In this document: in pieces, positions 35,061 through 44,869 of the stretch | Layout: every line of letters starts with the position of its first letter | How positions within the stretch are numbered: the first letter of the stretch is position 1 | Source of the DNA: Albugo candida | Lineage: Eukaryota; Oomycota; Peronosporomycetes; Albuginales; Albuginaceae | Direction of reading: 5' to 3' | Length of the DNA: 64,000 nt | Assembly: GCA_905220665.1 (NCBI GenBank) | Contig: CAJNAR010000164.1 | Location: 1-64,000, forward strand | Notes under the pieces: generated by a model | What the model was told of the DNA's origin: nothing | What the model saw: the letters and a program-made list of their open reading frames with translations, nothing else | Database searches by the model: none | Made by a program: the position numbers and the translations under genes

Positions 35061-35686
35061 ATTTATTTTTAACTTAGATTACGTCATGCCTACTTATATT
35101 ATTACTCCCACATCTTTTTTGAAATATATATAAGTTTACATTTATAACTAATAGAAGTCATTTACGTCAAAGGCTACATCTAGTAGATACAGATACCTTC
35201 AACTGAGCTAAACACTAATCACTAGTAGACGATTCATTGCCAGTTTGTTGAGCTATAATGCGTCGTAAAGATGCAAAAGTTATCATACACTGCCGGCCCG
35301 AAAATAAAATGTGTTAAGAAAAAAATCTGAGAAGGAAAAATATCTAATTTTTTACTAAAGCTTGTCCTGAATCTAATTTTGTAACCGATATTCTGCAAGA
35401 GCGCTTGTTATGGCCGATTCCCGCAATTGCTGCACCTACATTTCCCTGTGTCCGATGCTCAAATACTATGAGTCAATGGAAATTGTCACATATAATAGCC
35501 TATCACAGTTGAAACGTTCTTTGTGTATTAGCCAATCACAAATAATTCTCGATTGAAGTTGTTGGAGCACCAATTTAGGGTGTGTATAGATGTAATTACT
35601 TTAAAGCATTTATGTATATTGCAAAAAAGAAAAAGCTGTGAGAGTAATAATCTAACTAGGCATGTTGTAATCTAAAAAAAGGTGTC
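35050..35686. repeat. Short TIR element (MITE), ~0.63 kb
   Basis: Left end 35078-35123 (agattacgtcatgcctactt, ttattactcccacatctttt) is the inverted complement of 35625-35675 (agtaataatctaactaggca). No reading frame is seen inside. 35505-35600 matches 18575-18655. Confidence 0.75.
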
Positions 35687-37663
35687 GGGATATCAGTACC
35701 CAATATATAATATGGTTTATATACCAAAACGTCTGAAGTTAATGTAAATTTATGAAAAATACACCAAAATGTCTGAAGCTCGCACATTTTTCAGTGCCTT
35801 ATCGTTAGAAAATTCACATCTGGCGACTACGACGACCGCCGGCAACGACGGCTACCTGGGTGAGAAACAAGAGTCAGGTGAAAGCTGTTCGCTAGGGGAC
35901 TGGGCAGACGCGCGTGCATCTTTTTACTCACGTGACTACGCCAATCGCGACGGCATATCAAGTTCGATAATTGAATACAGCAAAAAGTTGGACGAGCTTT
36001 TCGTATCATATCGAGCGACCGCGGCAGCTACAAGGTGCTGTGTGTCGATCCAAATTGCAGCTTTGCAGTCGCTTTTGCGCATGGTAGGGATTTGAGCCGC
36101 CTCAGACTTTTGTGCCACACACATGCGACGCTACGAGCTTTAACCTGGATTCATCCGAAGCAAGTTATCGAAACAAGTCTTCATTCATCGCTTTGCTTGA
36201 GTCGGCCCTCCTTCGTCGTTGATAAGGGTCGTGACGACAGTCCAACTGAGATGTAGAAGAAGCCGACGGCTGATGGGCGTCGATTGACGTACCAAACTTG
36301 TGCTGACTCCTGCATCCGGCTCAAAGCGCACTCTTCGAGGAAGATCGCACGCAGTATAAGTTTATCTTGTCATTCGTACACGAAATGAAGAAGCGCGGAC
36401 ATTAGGCAGATATCGCGTTGCGTAAGGACAAAATGTGCAGGTCGTCATCATATACAAGCCCGACATTCAGTTGCTTCGCGAATTTGCAAATCGCGGTATC
36501 AATCTGGATGGCACATTTATGAATCACAATAATGGAGTCTTCCTTGTCGGTTGTCGTAAAATCAGCAACAATGAGATTCAACTTTGTCGCGGTCGCTTGG
36601 GTGTCAGGCGAGACAGAAGAGAATTAATCATGGTTCCTGGACTTTCTTCTGCGCTCTATAAAAGAGTCAGCATTCGTCATCTCCGACCGTAACAAGGTCT
36701 CATTCCGGCGATGCAAGATAAAGCAGGTGACATCCCTCACTCAGTGTTCGTGATAACTTCAATGTCAAGATTCGCGATGCAACCAGGCGTGGAAGATGGC
36801 CAAGTCCTTGACGTTTACGTCGTTCGAACAACGAGCCAGTGAGTTGGAGAAAAATAATGCAAAGATGCTGCAATGGCTGCTCGATGCAGTCAAGCTCAAT
36901 AAGGCTTCCGCGTATAGTATACGTCCGCCTTTGAAACCATGTCTAGCAACAACGGAGTTTGTTAATAACGTCCTGCTTGAAGCTAGAGAAAAGCCACTTC
37001 TGGACTGTATCATGGCGGTGGAAAAGATCATAGGGATCAAGTGGGTTCAATTCATCGCCAAATCGTCTTCGTGGGGGAAATCAAATTCATCTCGAGTTCC
37101 CTGTCATCCTTCGTCGTCAAGGTGAGGGAGGATGGAGAACTGCCTGTCGAGAATTCTGTCGATCTAGGCCCTTAATTCGTCAACAAGCTCTCGCTGCTCA
37201 AGACTTTCTTCGATCCGTCGTGGACCAAGGAGGTTTAACATCGTGCTTACGACGCCTTGGTAAAGACGAGTCCATGGGGGACAAAGGATGAACTAACGAA
37301 TTAGAAAAACACCGCCCACTCGCGGTGTCGAAGAAGCGTGGACGGCCGAAGAAGTCGAAGCAAATCGAGTTTCAGGATGCCACAGAAACTTTGATGATAA
37401 AGCGCACCAACAAGTGCACTATACGCGGTAACTACGGCCACAACAAGCGTACCTTCAAGAACTAATCTTTTCCTAATGGTAAAACATTATATTTTTATAA
37501 TTTTATATAAACTTCAAACTTTTTGGTATATTTTTCATATTTTCACAATTTCGCCAGTGTAGTATTCGTTTTGGTATATAAATCATATTTTTATGAAAAA
37601 AAGGAATATGAAAATCCCCATGTCTCCTTCTATACAAGAAAGGTTATGGGGGTATCAATTCCC
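35687..37663 (+). mobile_element. MULE-2, MuDR-type element with long imperfect TIRs
   Basis: Outer ends are gggatatcagtacc (35687) and the complement of ggtatcaattccc (to 37663). Inner arms are also inverted: tggtttatataccaaaacg (35713-35731) against cgttttggtatataaatca (about 37568-37586), and a second 'tacaccaaaatgtctg' / 'aaactttttggtata' pair further in. The interior carries a broken MuDR transposase. The ends resemble the short element at 18690-18832, a likely non-autonomous relative. Confidence 0.75.
35771..37463 (+). pseudogene. MuDR-type transposase remnant (MULE-2)
   Basis: The N-terminal DNA-binding region starts at the ATG at 35771. LGDWADARASFYSRDYANRDG and, in another frame, YKVLCVDPNCSF with the following HTHATLRALTWIHP (about 36030-36160) match the MuDR N-terminal zinc-binding block. 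NLDGTFMNHNNGVFLVGC (about 36495-36550) contains the first catalytic aspartate. 36796-37040 (YSIRPPLKPCLATTEFVNNV, LEAREKPLLDC) is the glutamate-containing C-terminal region. A basic GRPKKSK segment and a degenerate CTIRGNYGHNKRT knuckle, with its first and last Cys altered, end at 37463. Many stops and frame changes; dead. Confidence 0.75.
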
Positions 37664-37907
37664 TATAAGAAAACAAAATCATGTAATCCCAGTGACTGAC
37701 GAGGTTCGAGACTTGTTATACGACATGGTTCATAAACAAAAGCAAGAACATGTGGATCAGTTCGTATGTCGTATCGATCCTAAATTCAGTCTTGACGTTG
37801 TTCGGACAAATAAACAACGATGCTTTCATCCGGAGAGAAAGCAGAGAGGGACGTCAAAGATCAGTTCTGTCTCCAAAATAGACTTAGTGAATTTGAAATA
37901 TCCTTGA
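37593..37907 (+). CDS. Unassigned ORF overlapping the end of MULE-2
   Basis: 104 codons starting within the right TIR of MULE-2 and running into flanking DNA. Lysine-rich at both ends, with the central part 'TDEVRDLLYDMVHKQKQEH' being protein-like. No family recognised. A further TIR-like word (tttggtatataaataaagtt) lies downstream at about 37950, so this may be part of a second transposon copy rather than a host gene. Confidence 0.2.
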   Translation: MKKRNMKIPMSPSIQERLWGYQFPIRKQNHVIPVTDEVRDLLYDMVHKQKQEHVDQFVCRIDPKFSLDVVRTNKQRCFHPERKQRGTSKISSVSKIDLVNLKYP

Positions 37908-38219
37908 AGATGCGGATCGAAAAGTTTGCAAGAGAAATTTGGGATATGTTTGGTATATAAATAAAGTTTTATATAACGATAAAAGATGTTTTTGTGTGCT
38001 GGATTTTATTTCGAATTATTTTTATGTTTAGTGAAAATAAAACCTTATTCTTGGGGGTTTGTAGAAAGAGAAAAATTAGAAGAATTTCACTTGTCTGACT
38101 ATTACAACATCATGCACTAGTTAGAATATATGGTTACGTCATCCAACCAAATCTCAGATGTATTGTTGATGCCATAAATGCATGCTCGCTGGTTGGTAGC
38201 CGTCTCGATTTTATCGAGA
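37908..38219. other. No gene recognised
   Basis: AT-rich spacer. The only notable item is the TIR-like word near 37950. Confidence 0.5.
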
Positions 38220-39060
38220 CTCGAAAATTCATAACCAATACGCCCGCAACCAAAACCCTTTTCATTGAAGTTTTGCGCTTTCCTTCCCGCTGTCTAAAGT
38301 TACTCATTTTTATTTTCTGAACTGCTCAGTAGCTTTCAAGGCAAGATCATCAGACTCCTCCCGCTGCAACGACTCGTATTCTCGATGAATCATCTCCTTT
38401 GCTTGCATCATATCCATAGTTGGAATACTTTTGATGATCTTAACGATTGAGTGCTATTTATCCGATAGAGTGCCTAATGATAAGATATGTTATTCATCTT
38501 CATCCAAGCTGTCCCCGATTGCAGCCATTCTTCTACAAATCTCCTCAAATTTCAGGAGATGTTCCTATGCATTCCCTTCCATCCGGAATCCGTGCACTTG
38601 GTTTCATTTGTATACGATTGTGCGTGTTTCGCCAATCATGAAACTTTCAGATTTTCGCACGTTTCGTCTGTACTTGTAGCCGAACAAATCAGAGACTGCA
38701 ACTTTGGGCGGAGCATGGTCGCAATTATCGCAAAAGCTTTAACATCATTGACTTTCCACATCTCAATTGCTGAATCGGCCTCAATCGGTATCTTCATTGC
38801 GTCGATATGGCCGTGGAATTTCTTCCTTGCTAGCCTCATCAACGTGTTGATTTTCCAAATAAGATAATTATCTTCGCGAGAAAAGGCGTGCTATTCCATC
38901 AACCATGGGCTCATCACCTGTTTATTTTAGTCGTAGAGGAAATATGGAAAGTAAGTTTATTAGGATCCTTCGTTCGTGTTACTAAATAAGTCTGCACTTC
39001 TCTTCAATGTCGGGCAGTCGAGCCAATGAATGTTGTCTAATTGAAGCTTAAGGGTTAACT
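38220..39060 (-). mobile_element. Copia-4 fragment: gag plus 5' LTR remnant
   Basis: On the minus strand, ATGAGCCCATGG at about 38913 sits in a ggtgatgagccc primer-site-like motif. It is followed by EDNYLIWKINTLMRL and WKVNDVKAFAIIATM, the same gag blocks as in Copia-1 to Copia-3. A decayed knuckle (GFGCGRIGYEF) appears near 38230. The stretch 38919-39060 (gaaagtaagtttattagga and so on) aligns loosely with the inner half of the Copia-3 LTR. Pol and the 3' LTR are absent. Confidence 0.65.
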
Positions 39061-39381
39061 TACTTGAAAGTCAACACTTTCTCCTCAAGATGGATGTTCT
39101 ATATCAAGCCACTGAGCAAAAGCGGAGATGATCGCAGAGACTTTGGCCTTCCTCTGATCTGAGAATTGGTACAGTTGCTCAAGAAAATCACAAAAACTCA
39201 AAGGAGACTATCATGCGGCTGACAGGAAATGTTCAACTCATACCGGGAGAGGAATGCACACAACTAGGCTTGCGGGATGACAATATGGCAACTGTAAACT
39301 GTAGAGTCGGATCATGCTGAAAAAGAAGATCTGTCGAAAGAAAGCGACCGTGTAGGTGTACACGTACTCTCGCTATCTCCA
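39061..39381. other. No gene recognised
   Basis: No repeat or reading frame identified, apart from the open frame leading into the ORF at 39382 (open from about 39290). Confidence 0.4.
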
Positions 39382-39819
39382 ATGAATAGCATTGTCAGAT
39401 TCTTACATCTAGACGTGATATTTTCTCAAAGATGTCAATACACTAATCCGTTTACAGTAGACTGGATTGCTGTCACCATTGTGTACACTTGCACTTATAG
39501 CAAACATCGGACCGCTGATGGTGAGGCCACATTAATAGCTTATGGAAACGCCGGAAGAACTCAAGGTTATTTCCGATACGACAAAAGTAGCTCGACAGAC
39601 AATAAAAATACGGCGATACCTCCAGTTTTTGATGACATCACAAAGATTTCACATTCTCTAGGCTTGCGTCTTATCTCTTCAGAATTGAGCAGACATATCA
39701 GATGGACGGCATGTGATCGGTATGATGCAAATGTGCGTAATAGTGTACGTTTGAGAAAGGAGCGGTCGAATGATTCTTGGTCGATTAGCTTTGAAATCTC
39801 ATACCGAAGATCAGAATGA
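39382..39819 (+). CDS. Hypothetical protein, convergent with the OFD1-like gene
   Basis: 145 codons from the ATG at 39382; the frame is open upstream to about 39290. No family recognised. Composition is protein-like in the second half (FDDITKISHSLGLRLISSEL). It ends with SWSISFEISYRRSE and a TGA overlapping the end of the convergent OFD1-like gene by a few bases. Nearly the same interval is open on the minus strand, so it could be a chance ORF. An exon of a spliced gene is also possible. Confidence 0.35.
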   Translation: MNSIVRFLHLDVIFSQRCQYTNPFTVDWIAVTIVYTCTYSKHRTADGEATLIAYGNAGRTQGYFRYDKSSSTDNKNTAIPPVFDDITKISHSLGLRLISSELSRHIRWTACDRYDANVRNSVRLRKERSNDSWSISFEISYRRSE

Positions 39820-42800
39820 GTCACTGCTATCCTTACTATTATACAATTTGTTGGTACATGAGTCTATAGGAGTCGAAAACACATCACTTACCTGGACATT
39901 GCGAATGATGCACTTGATTCTTCTAGTTCCTCTTCATCGCTATCGCCTTGTGAAAACTTTTTCGGGTCTGATCTGTATTCGCATGGCTCGGCTTGATTCA
40001 ACTTTGCCGCTTCTTGGTAGTTTTCCTTCTCCGCGGCTCGTCTAGCAAGCACTCGCTCACGATACATGTCTAAAAGAGCATCTTCTCGACTCTCTTCTGT
40101 TCTGGACAAAAGTGACGATTTTTTTTTATTCTCATCTCCAGGCTGGCACATGACGTCTTTACTGTTGATTTCGACTTCCTCTACGCTTTGTTTGTTTTCA
40201 TCATAAAAACAGGTCGCAACATCTTGTAACTCGCCTGGAATTGAGTCGTCGAGTTTGTAAGGGTGATCCAACTGATCTGTTGACAAATCCAGGACAGTCA
40301 TCTCGATTTTAAAGTCTTCAAGATGTTCTTCTACCCTTGCGCCCCTCACGTTATCCACAGATACGCCAAAATTGTTTCCTACACGTGACGCAGGAAGCTC
40401 CGTAGCATCTAATATTCCAATATCTTGAAGAGTACTATAGATAGACGAGTCTAACTCGAGAGGAGATTTATTCTTTCGTTCCGTGCTCGAGCCTAAATCT
40501 TGCTTTGAAACATCATCCAAGTCCTCCTGTACACTATGCCACAGACCGTGTGCGTCCTCTATTCGATTTAAATCGATATGATGGACTGGCTCAGCCGGTC
40601 GCACATTTTTGGAGAGCTTATGGTCTTCAATGGTGTTTTGATCCGCTAACATACAGTCGGAATTATTCATTTCCAAAGAAGCTCTAGGGTACGTGCCATC
40701 ACGAACAATATCTTCCCTTGCAGGCAGAGAACTTATACATTCATAGCGATCATCCGCAGTTTCTATTCCTCGCCTGATTGCACCGTCATGACGCTCAATT
40801 TGAAGTGATGCATGCTGCAACTCTATACGTTTCTGAAGCAGCTGATCCCACGATCCCTTCTCCTCATTCGTCACCAAGGGTGTCACTAGAGTCGCATGGT
40901 TAACAATTGAATGATCCTCCGTTGACTCTTCTTCCGCTCTGGTTTTCGTTTCTTCAGCTGACCCTATAGACATTTGTGGATGGGCCAAATAGCTTCCTCT
41001 ATGTTCAGCACCTGCTGTTTGGGAACATTTCTTGATCGTGGATACAAGTGGGAACTGGCCCATTCCTGTCATCAAAGGATACTCCGTGGAAAGGATTTTC
41101 TTACCCCAAGCTTCCTGAAAATGTTCATTTCTACGCGTCTTTCTCTCAAGGTTGTGGATTGGCATAGTGATTCTTGATCCATATCCATGTTTTGTGTGCA
41201 CTAATGAGTTCGCGCGAGATAGTGAAAGATTTAAATTCCTCACTTCTTGTCGTAAAGACTCAACATGGGCTGTCTCGTCCTCATATTGTGCTCTATACTT
41301 GTCGCTAGTAGCTTCCGCTTCAGACAATTGTGACCGAAGCTCATGCATTCTTGACAATAAGTCATCCTCTTTGCGCTGAGAATTACGCCGCTGGCTTTCT
41401 GCAATCTCCAGCATCCGTTTGCGTTCCTTCATAAGAGTATTTGCTTCTTCGAGTCGAAAGCCTATCATTTCTTCTCGTAGTCGCGCAACGTCACCGTGAA
41501 GCTTTGTTTTGTTTTCTTCCACTGCTTGCAAGTTGGCTCGAAGATTTTTATTTTCATTGAGCAAAACATCATTCTCATTTTCTAGCCTCGATATTTTTTG
41601 ATGTTCGCTTTCGTAGCGTGAACGAAAGTCTTGAAGAAGTTCTTCTTTGTAAGCCAGCGCTTGGTCCAAACGAGCTAAGGATGTGTCAGCTTGAGTCAAT
41701 TGAGCTGTGAGCGAGCAAAACTTGACCTCGTAACTCTCCAAACGTTCCTTTTGTTCTCGTGTCTCTTGATGCATTGCCTCCAAATGTTTCTTTTCCAGTT
41801 CTAAAGTTTCCTTCTTCTTTGTAAGAAAAGCTTCGACGGAAAGCACTTTTTGTTCTCGTTTTTCAATCTCAGCCACCCATGTAGCCTTCTCAATTAGTAA
41901 TTTATTCTCTTTTGCCTGCTCCGCGGAATGAATCACCTGATCTAATGTCTCTTCCTTTCGTCGTAATTTTTCTTCTAATGTCGTTAAACGATCTCTTTCT
42001 ACAGTGATTCGGCGATCTTCACCTGCGTATTTGCTTTCTAGAGAGCTTTCCCGCGTCCGAAGTTGATCCATTTTGTCAAATATGCTTTGACGCATTTCGA
42101 AGAGCTGAGTTTCCATATCTCTACGCTTCGCTTCCCACTCGCTTTCAAGTAATTGTTCCTTCTTGCACAAAGCTTTGTGCATTTCTTCCTGCTCATTGAG
42201 CACCGATTCGCGTAATTTTTCCATCTCATCTTGACATCTTTGTAGCTCTTCTTCGCGAACTCTTTCGAGTTCGTGTGATTTGAAAAGCTCCAGCTCATTT
42301 TGAAGCTTACTAAAGTACCTATTCTCACATCCTTTCTCGAATTGGCGCATTTTCCCTTCAGCAAGACGACCTGGAAACGTATTGTCGGCCTTGACTTTTT
42401 CCAAGTAGGCATGATCCAGTCGTCGAAGCTGTGTTTCTACAAAATATTGCTTACGGATTAGCGGCAATATATATGGCATTGCCGTTCGTACCCAGCATAA
42501 ACCTATGGTCGGAAGAATCCAGTGTGGTTTGCGTGCATGTTGTCGTCGTCGCCATCCTTCCTTTCCGCAAAAAGTTATCAAGGAGAATAAATAACAATGG
42601 TTTCGGCTCGCTTTCTGTGCTCTGGGATGTACTTGTTACTTTCAGCTCTTCCGTGAAGCGAAACAACGCACCAGGTCATCTTTTACTGAGATTTCTAGCA
42701 TCTGTGAGAGTTTCGATTAGCTATAATCGGGTACCAAGCTTGGAAAGAGCACCTGTTCGATTACATCACGCTGGATAAGATTTTCTTTTCCTCCAATTTC

Positions 42801-43121
42801 TGGAAGGAAAACGGCCTTGGAATGCTCTAATTGTGCAATGGAAAAATACTCCTGAACCAGTCCGTGCACGACTCGATTGTGTAACGTCGACAGCGGAGGA
42901 AGAGACCGCGCATATTGATTAGTGTCTTTACATAAATCTTCTTTTTTCTTTTGCAATTTTTCAATACACGCTCGACGCAATTGAGCCTTTCATTACAATG
43001 ACGGTTAAGGTCTTCGGCGTTTGGTGCTGGAAAGGTGCACACGTACGCGCAAAAGATCTAGCATTCCATTATCACGAAATGATTTGAACATCTCAGCTTT
43101 GAAGTCCTCAACGCTGAGCAT
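39811..43121 (-). CDS. OFD1-like centriole/basal-body protein (LisH + coiled coil), 5 exons
   Basis: Exons as I read them: 43121-43047, 42986-42735, 42645-42492, 42436-39892, and about 39823-39811. The introns are GT-AG, 60, 89, 55 and 68 nt; another acceptor (39835) in the same frame would lengthen exon 5 slightly. The joined frame is 3039 nt (1012 codons) with no stop. The N-terminus (FKAEMFKSFRDNGMLDLLRA, then QLRRACIEKL) and a LisH motif (HNRVVHGLVQEYF...HSKAVFLPE, residues about 60-92) match the OFD1 layout. Residues about 160-580 are a long charged coiled coil whose start (LRRLDHAYLEKVK, ELFKSHELERVREEE) resembles the OFD1 central region. The remainder is acidic and low-complexity. OFD1 caps centrioles and is needed for ciliogenesis; here it would serve zoospore flagella (inference). 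The exon 3 acceptor is the least certain junction. Confidence 0.8.
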
Positions 43122-43385
43122 TTTCTCATCTCGGTGAGGTATCGCGGATCCAAGCATAGTTTTATGGTTCATCGCGCCTTTTCACAGTGCGGTAAGCGAG
43201 TATTTGCAATGATTATATACTGTGCCAACGCACCGAATCTTAGATATATGGACAGTAATCGTGTACATCAATCGCAAAGAAGTTACCGATATAGTAGCTT
43301 GATGAGCAGGAAACGTAGAAAAAAGTCATGTTTGTTACAAACTCGCGATTTGCATACTTTTGAGACACGAAATCTAGTCACATTT

Positions 43386-44127
43386 TCATCTCTGTTGAGC
43401 GTACAGATTTTGTTCGTCTTCTTCATCGTCTTCGACTTCGTACTCGTGATCGTACTGGTACGTTTCGAAGGGAGGTGCTTCTGGTACAGCTACGACAAGT
43501 CCATCCATCTCTTCCGTCAGAATAATTTCTGTTCCGAGTCGAGAGCTAGGGCATTCATTAGCATAACAAGAAGTATTTTCACGCCGTAACTCACTTTGAG
43601 GAGCGATCTTCTGCTGGAACATAGACATCCAAGATTTGTTGTTCTTGGTCATTTGGACGCGGTAGCCTTGACATCCACTCGTTTGATACAATGACATGAG
43701 AGATTGGTGATACCGATCCTAGAAACGTTAACGTCAGCTCCTAACTTTTGTAAGCATTAGTATATCATGTTTACCTTCTCCGAACAGCGATTCCGTGTAG
43801 TAATCTGAGCGAACCGCACTATGACGATCACCGCCCCCGTTCGAATCATCTTTCAAGAGATCAATCTTGCTCATTTGGCATGCTTGACATAATGTTTGTC
43901 CCACGCGCCCTTGCACATACTGACGGTTTCCGGAATAATCGATCAACGTGACGCCAACTCTAGCCTAGTGGTTATATACGCATCGACAGTGTGTAACCAT
44001 GAACTTACAAATTATCTGAAACTTTGGGAGTGGATATCTCAGACGGGGGCGTGATTCCTCCGATAGAGCGGCGGTGTGAAGCATGATATCCTATCCTGCG
44101 CGATAGAATTCCGACACTTGTACGCAT
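43386..44127 (-). CDS. Mitochondrial ferredoxin-fold protein lacking all 2Fe-2S ligand cysteines, 4 exons
   Basis: Exons 44127-44009, 43959-43775, 43718-43595 and 43545-43386; introns of 49, 56 and 49 nt with GTAAG, GTAAA and GTGAG donors and TAG acceptors. The joined frame is 588 nt, 195 codons. Residues 1-25 (MRTSVGILSRRIGYHASHRR) look like a mitochondrial presequence. Next comes an adrenodoxin-type fold: VTLIDYSGNRQYVQGRVGQT, then SNEWMSRLPRPNDQEQQILD, then SRLGTEIILTEEMDGLVVAV. In active ferredoxins the loop carries C-x5-C-x2-C before HV and a fourth Cys in SRLGC. Here the loop reads GEGSVSPISHV and the last site is Thr, so no cluster is expected. An insertion of about 24 residues precedes the loop, and the tail is acidic (EVEDDEEDE). 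Possible role: a structural subunit such as the ferredoxin-like bridge of complex I (inference). Confidence 0.82.
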
Positions 44128-44336
44128 GTCTTCCAGGCGCTTATTTCTGTTTAAAGTTATAACCTTTGAAGGTTTTTGTAAAACGCCCCTGAAATTATGC
44201 GGGTATGATAAAACCCACAACTCAAAGAGATCATTTATAACCGACTGTTCGGACGAGGAGCCGACAACACGGCAGTGCATTTATATGTTACAAAGTGCGT
44301 TAAGTCATGGCTTTCGTACATCTTCTTAGATCTTCC

Positions 44337-44869
44337 TCAGTGAAATATTGGATTAAAGTGAACAAGCTCCTGAAGCAATGAGAGACTGTTCCGTGACAGT
44401 GTCGCGCCGCGAGTTTTTTCAACTCTCTCCACTAATGCTCCTACGGGATCAATTCGAAAACCAAATCTTTTTTCTCTTCCGAAACAAAAAACTTCGTCAG
44501 GCCGCAAAGATTTTCTTTCGTCTTGATCTTGTCCTCCTGAATGTCTGCATCGCACGCCAAGAAGCCAGCTTTTTGCCAAGAAGTCTAATTGCTGAATAAG
44601 ATATGACTGAGTTAATCGTCCGATACATTATAATGCGAATAAATGTAATATGTGTCCCTTCGTATACCTCATCATCATTATCCACTTCATTTCCAGCGCA
44701 AAGTCAAAAGGGTGTGCAGCCATTATGTTTGCTTTGGTTTTGGTAAATTCCTGGCTCTTAGCAAGTCAACGATCGACGGTCCAGGTCGGCACGAAGAGAA
44801 GTTTTGCAGGAATTAAATGCATTATATGAAGCTGTCGTAGACTCTTACAGATTCTTCCATGTGGGACAT
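44337..44869 (-). CDS. Unassigned small spliced gene (model uncertain)
   Basis: Upstream of the ferredoxin-fold gene and on the same strand. ATG at 44869 (MSHMEES) is followed by a GTAAGAG donor at 44848. An exon at about 44750-44668 (KTKANIMAAHPFDFALEM) ends at a GAG/GTATAC donor. A third exon starts at 44591 or 44584. With the first acceptor the 80-codon frame to 44337 (FLAKSWLLGVRC...LLQELVHFNPIF) is used, but this does not keep phase with exon 2. With the second acceptor the frame is kept and ends at 44497 with a very basic tail (RRTRSRRKKIF). No family recognised; transcript data would decide. It may be a pseudogene or carry a one-base error. Confidence 0.35.

Noticed and set aside
39567..39824. 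Minus-strand 85-codon ORF as the next exon of the OFD1-like gene
   Set aside because: All plausible acceptors after the GTAAGT donor enter a different frame, which stops at 39811.
42437..42581. Start of the OFD1-like protein at the first ATG-like codon of the long frame (42581)
   Set aside because: The first about 48 codons of that frame lie over exon 3 and an intron. The spliced model with LisH exons is in frame and matches the OFD1 layout.
43386..43697. Unspliced 103-codon ORF as a separate gene
   Set aside because: The first two thirds are the wrong frame of exon 3 and an intron. Using the GTGAGT donor and TAG acceptor gives ferredoxin-type sequence in continuous frame.
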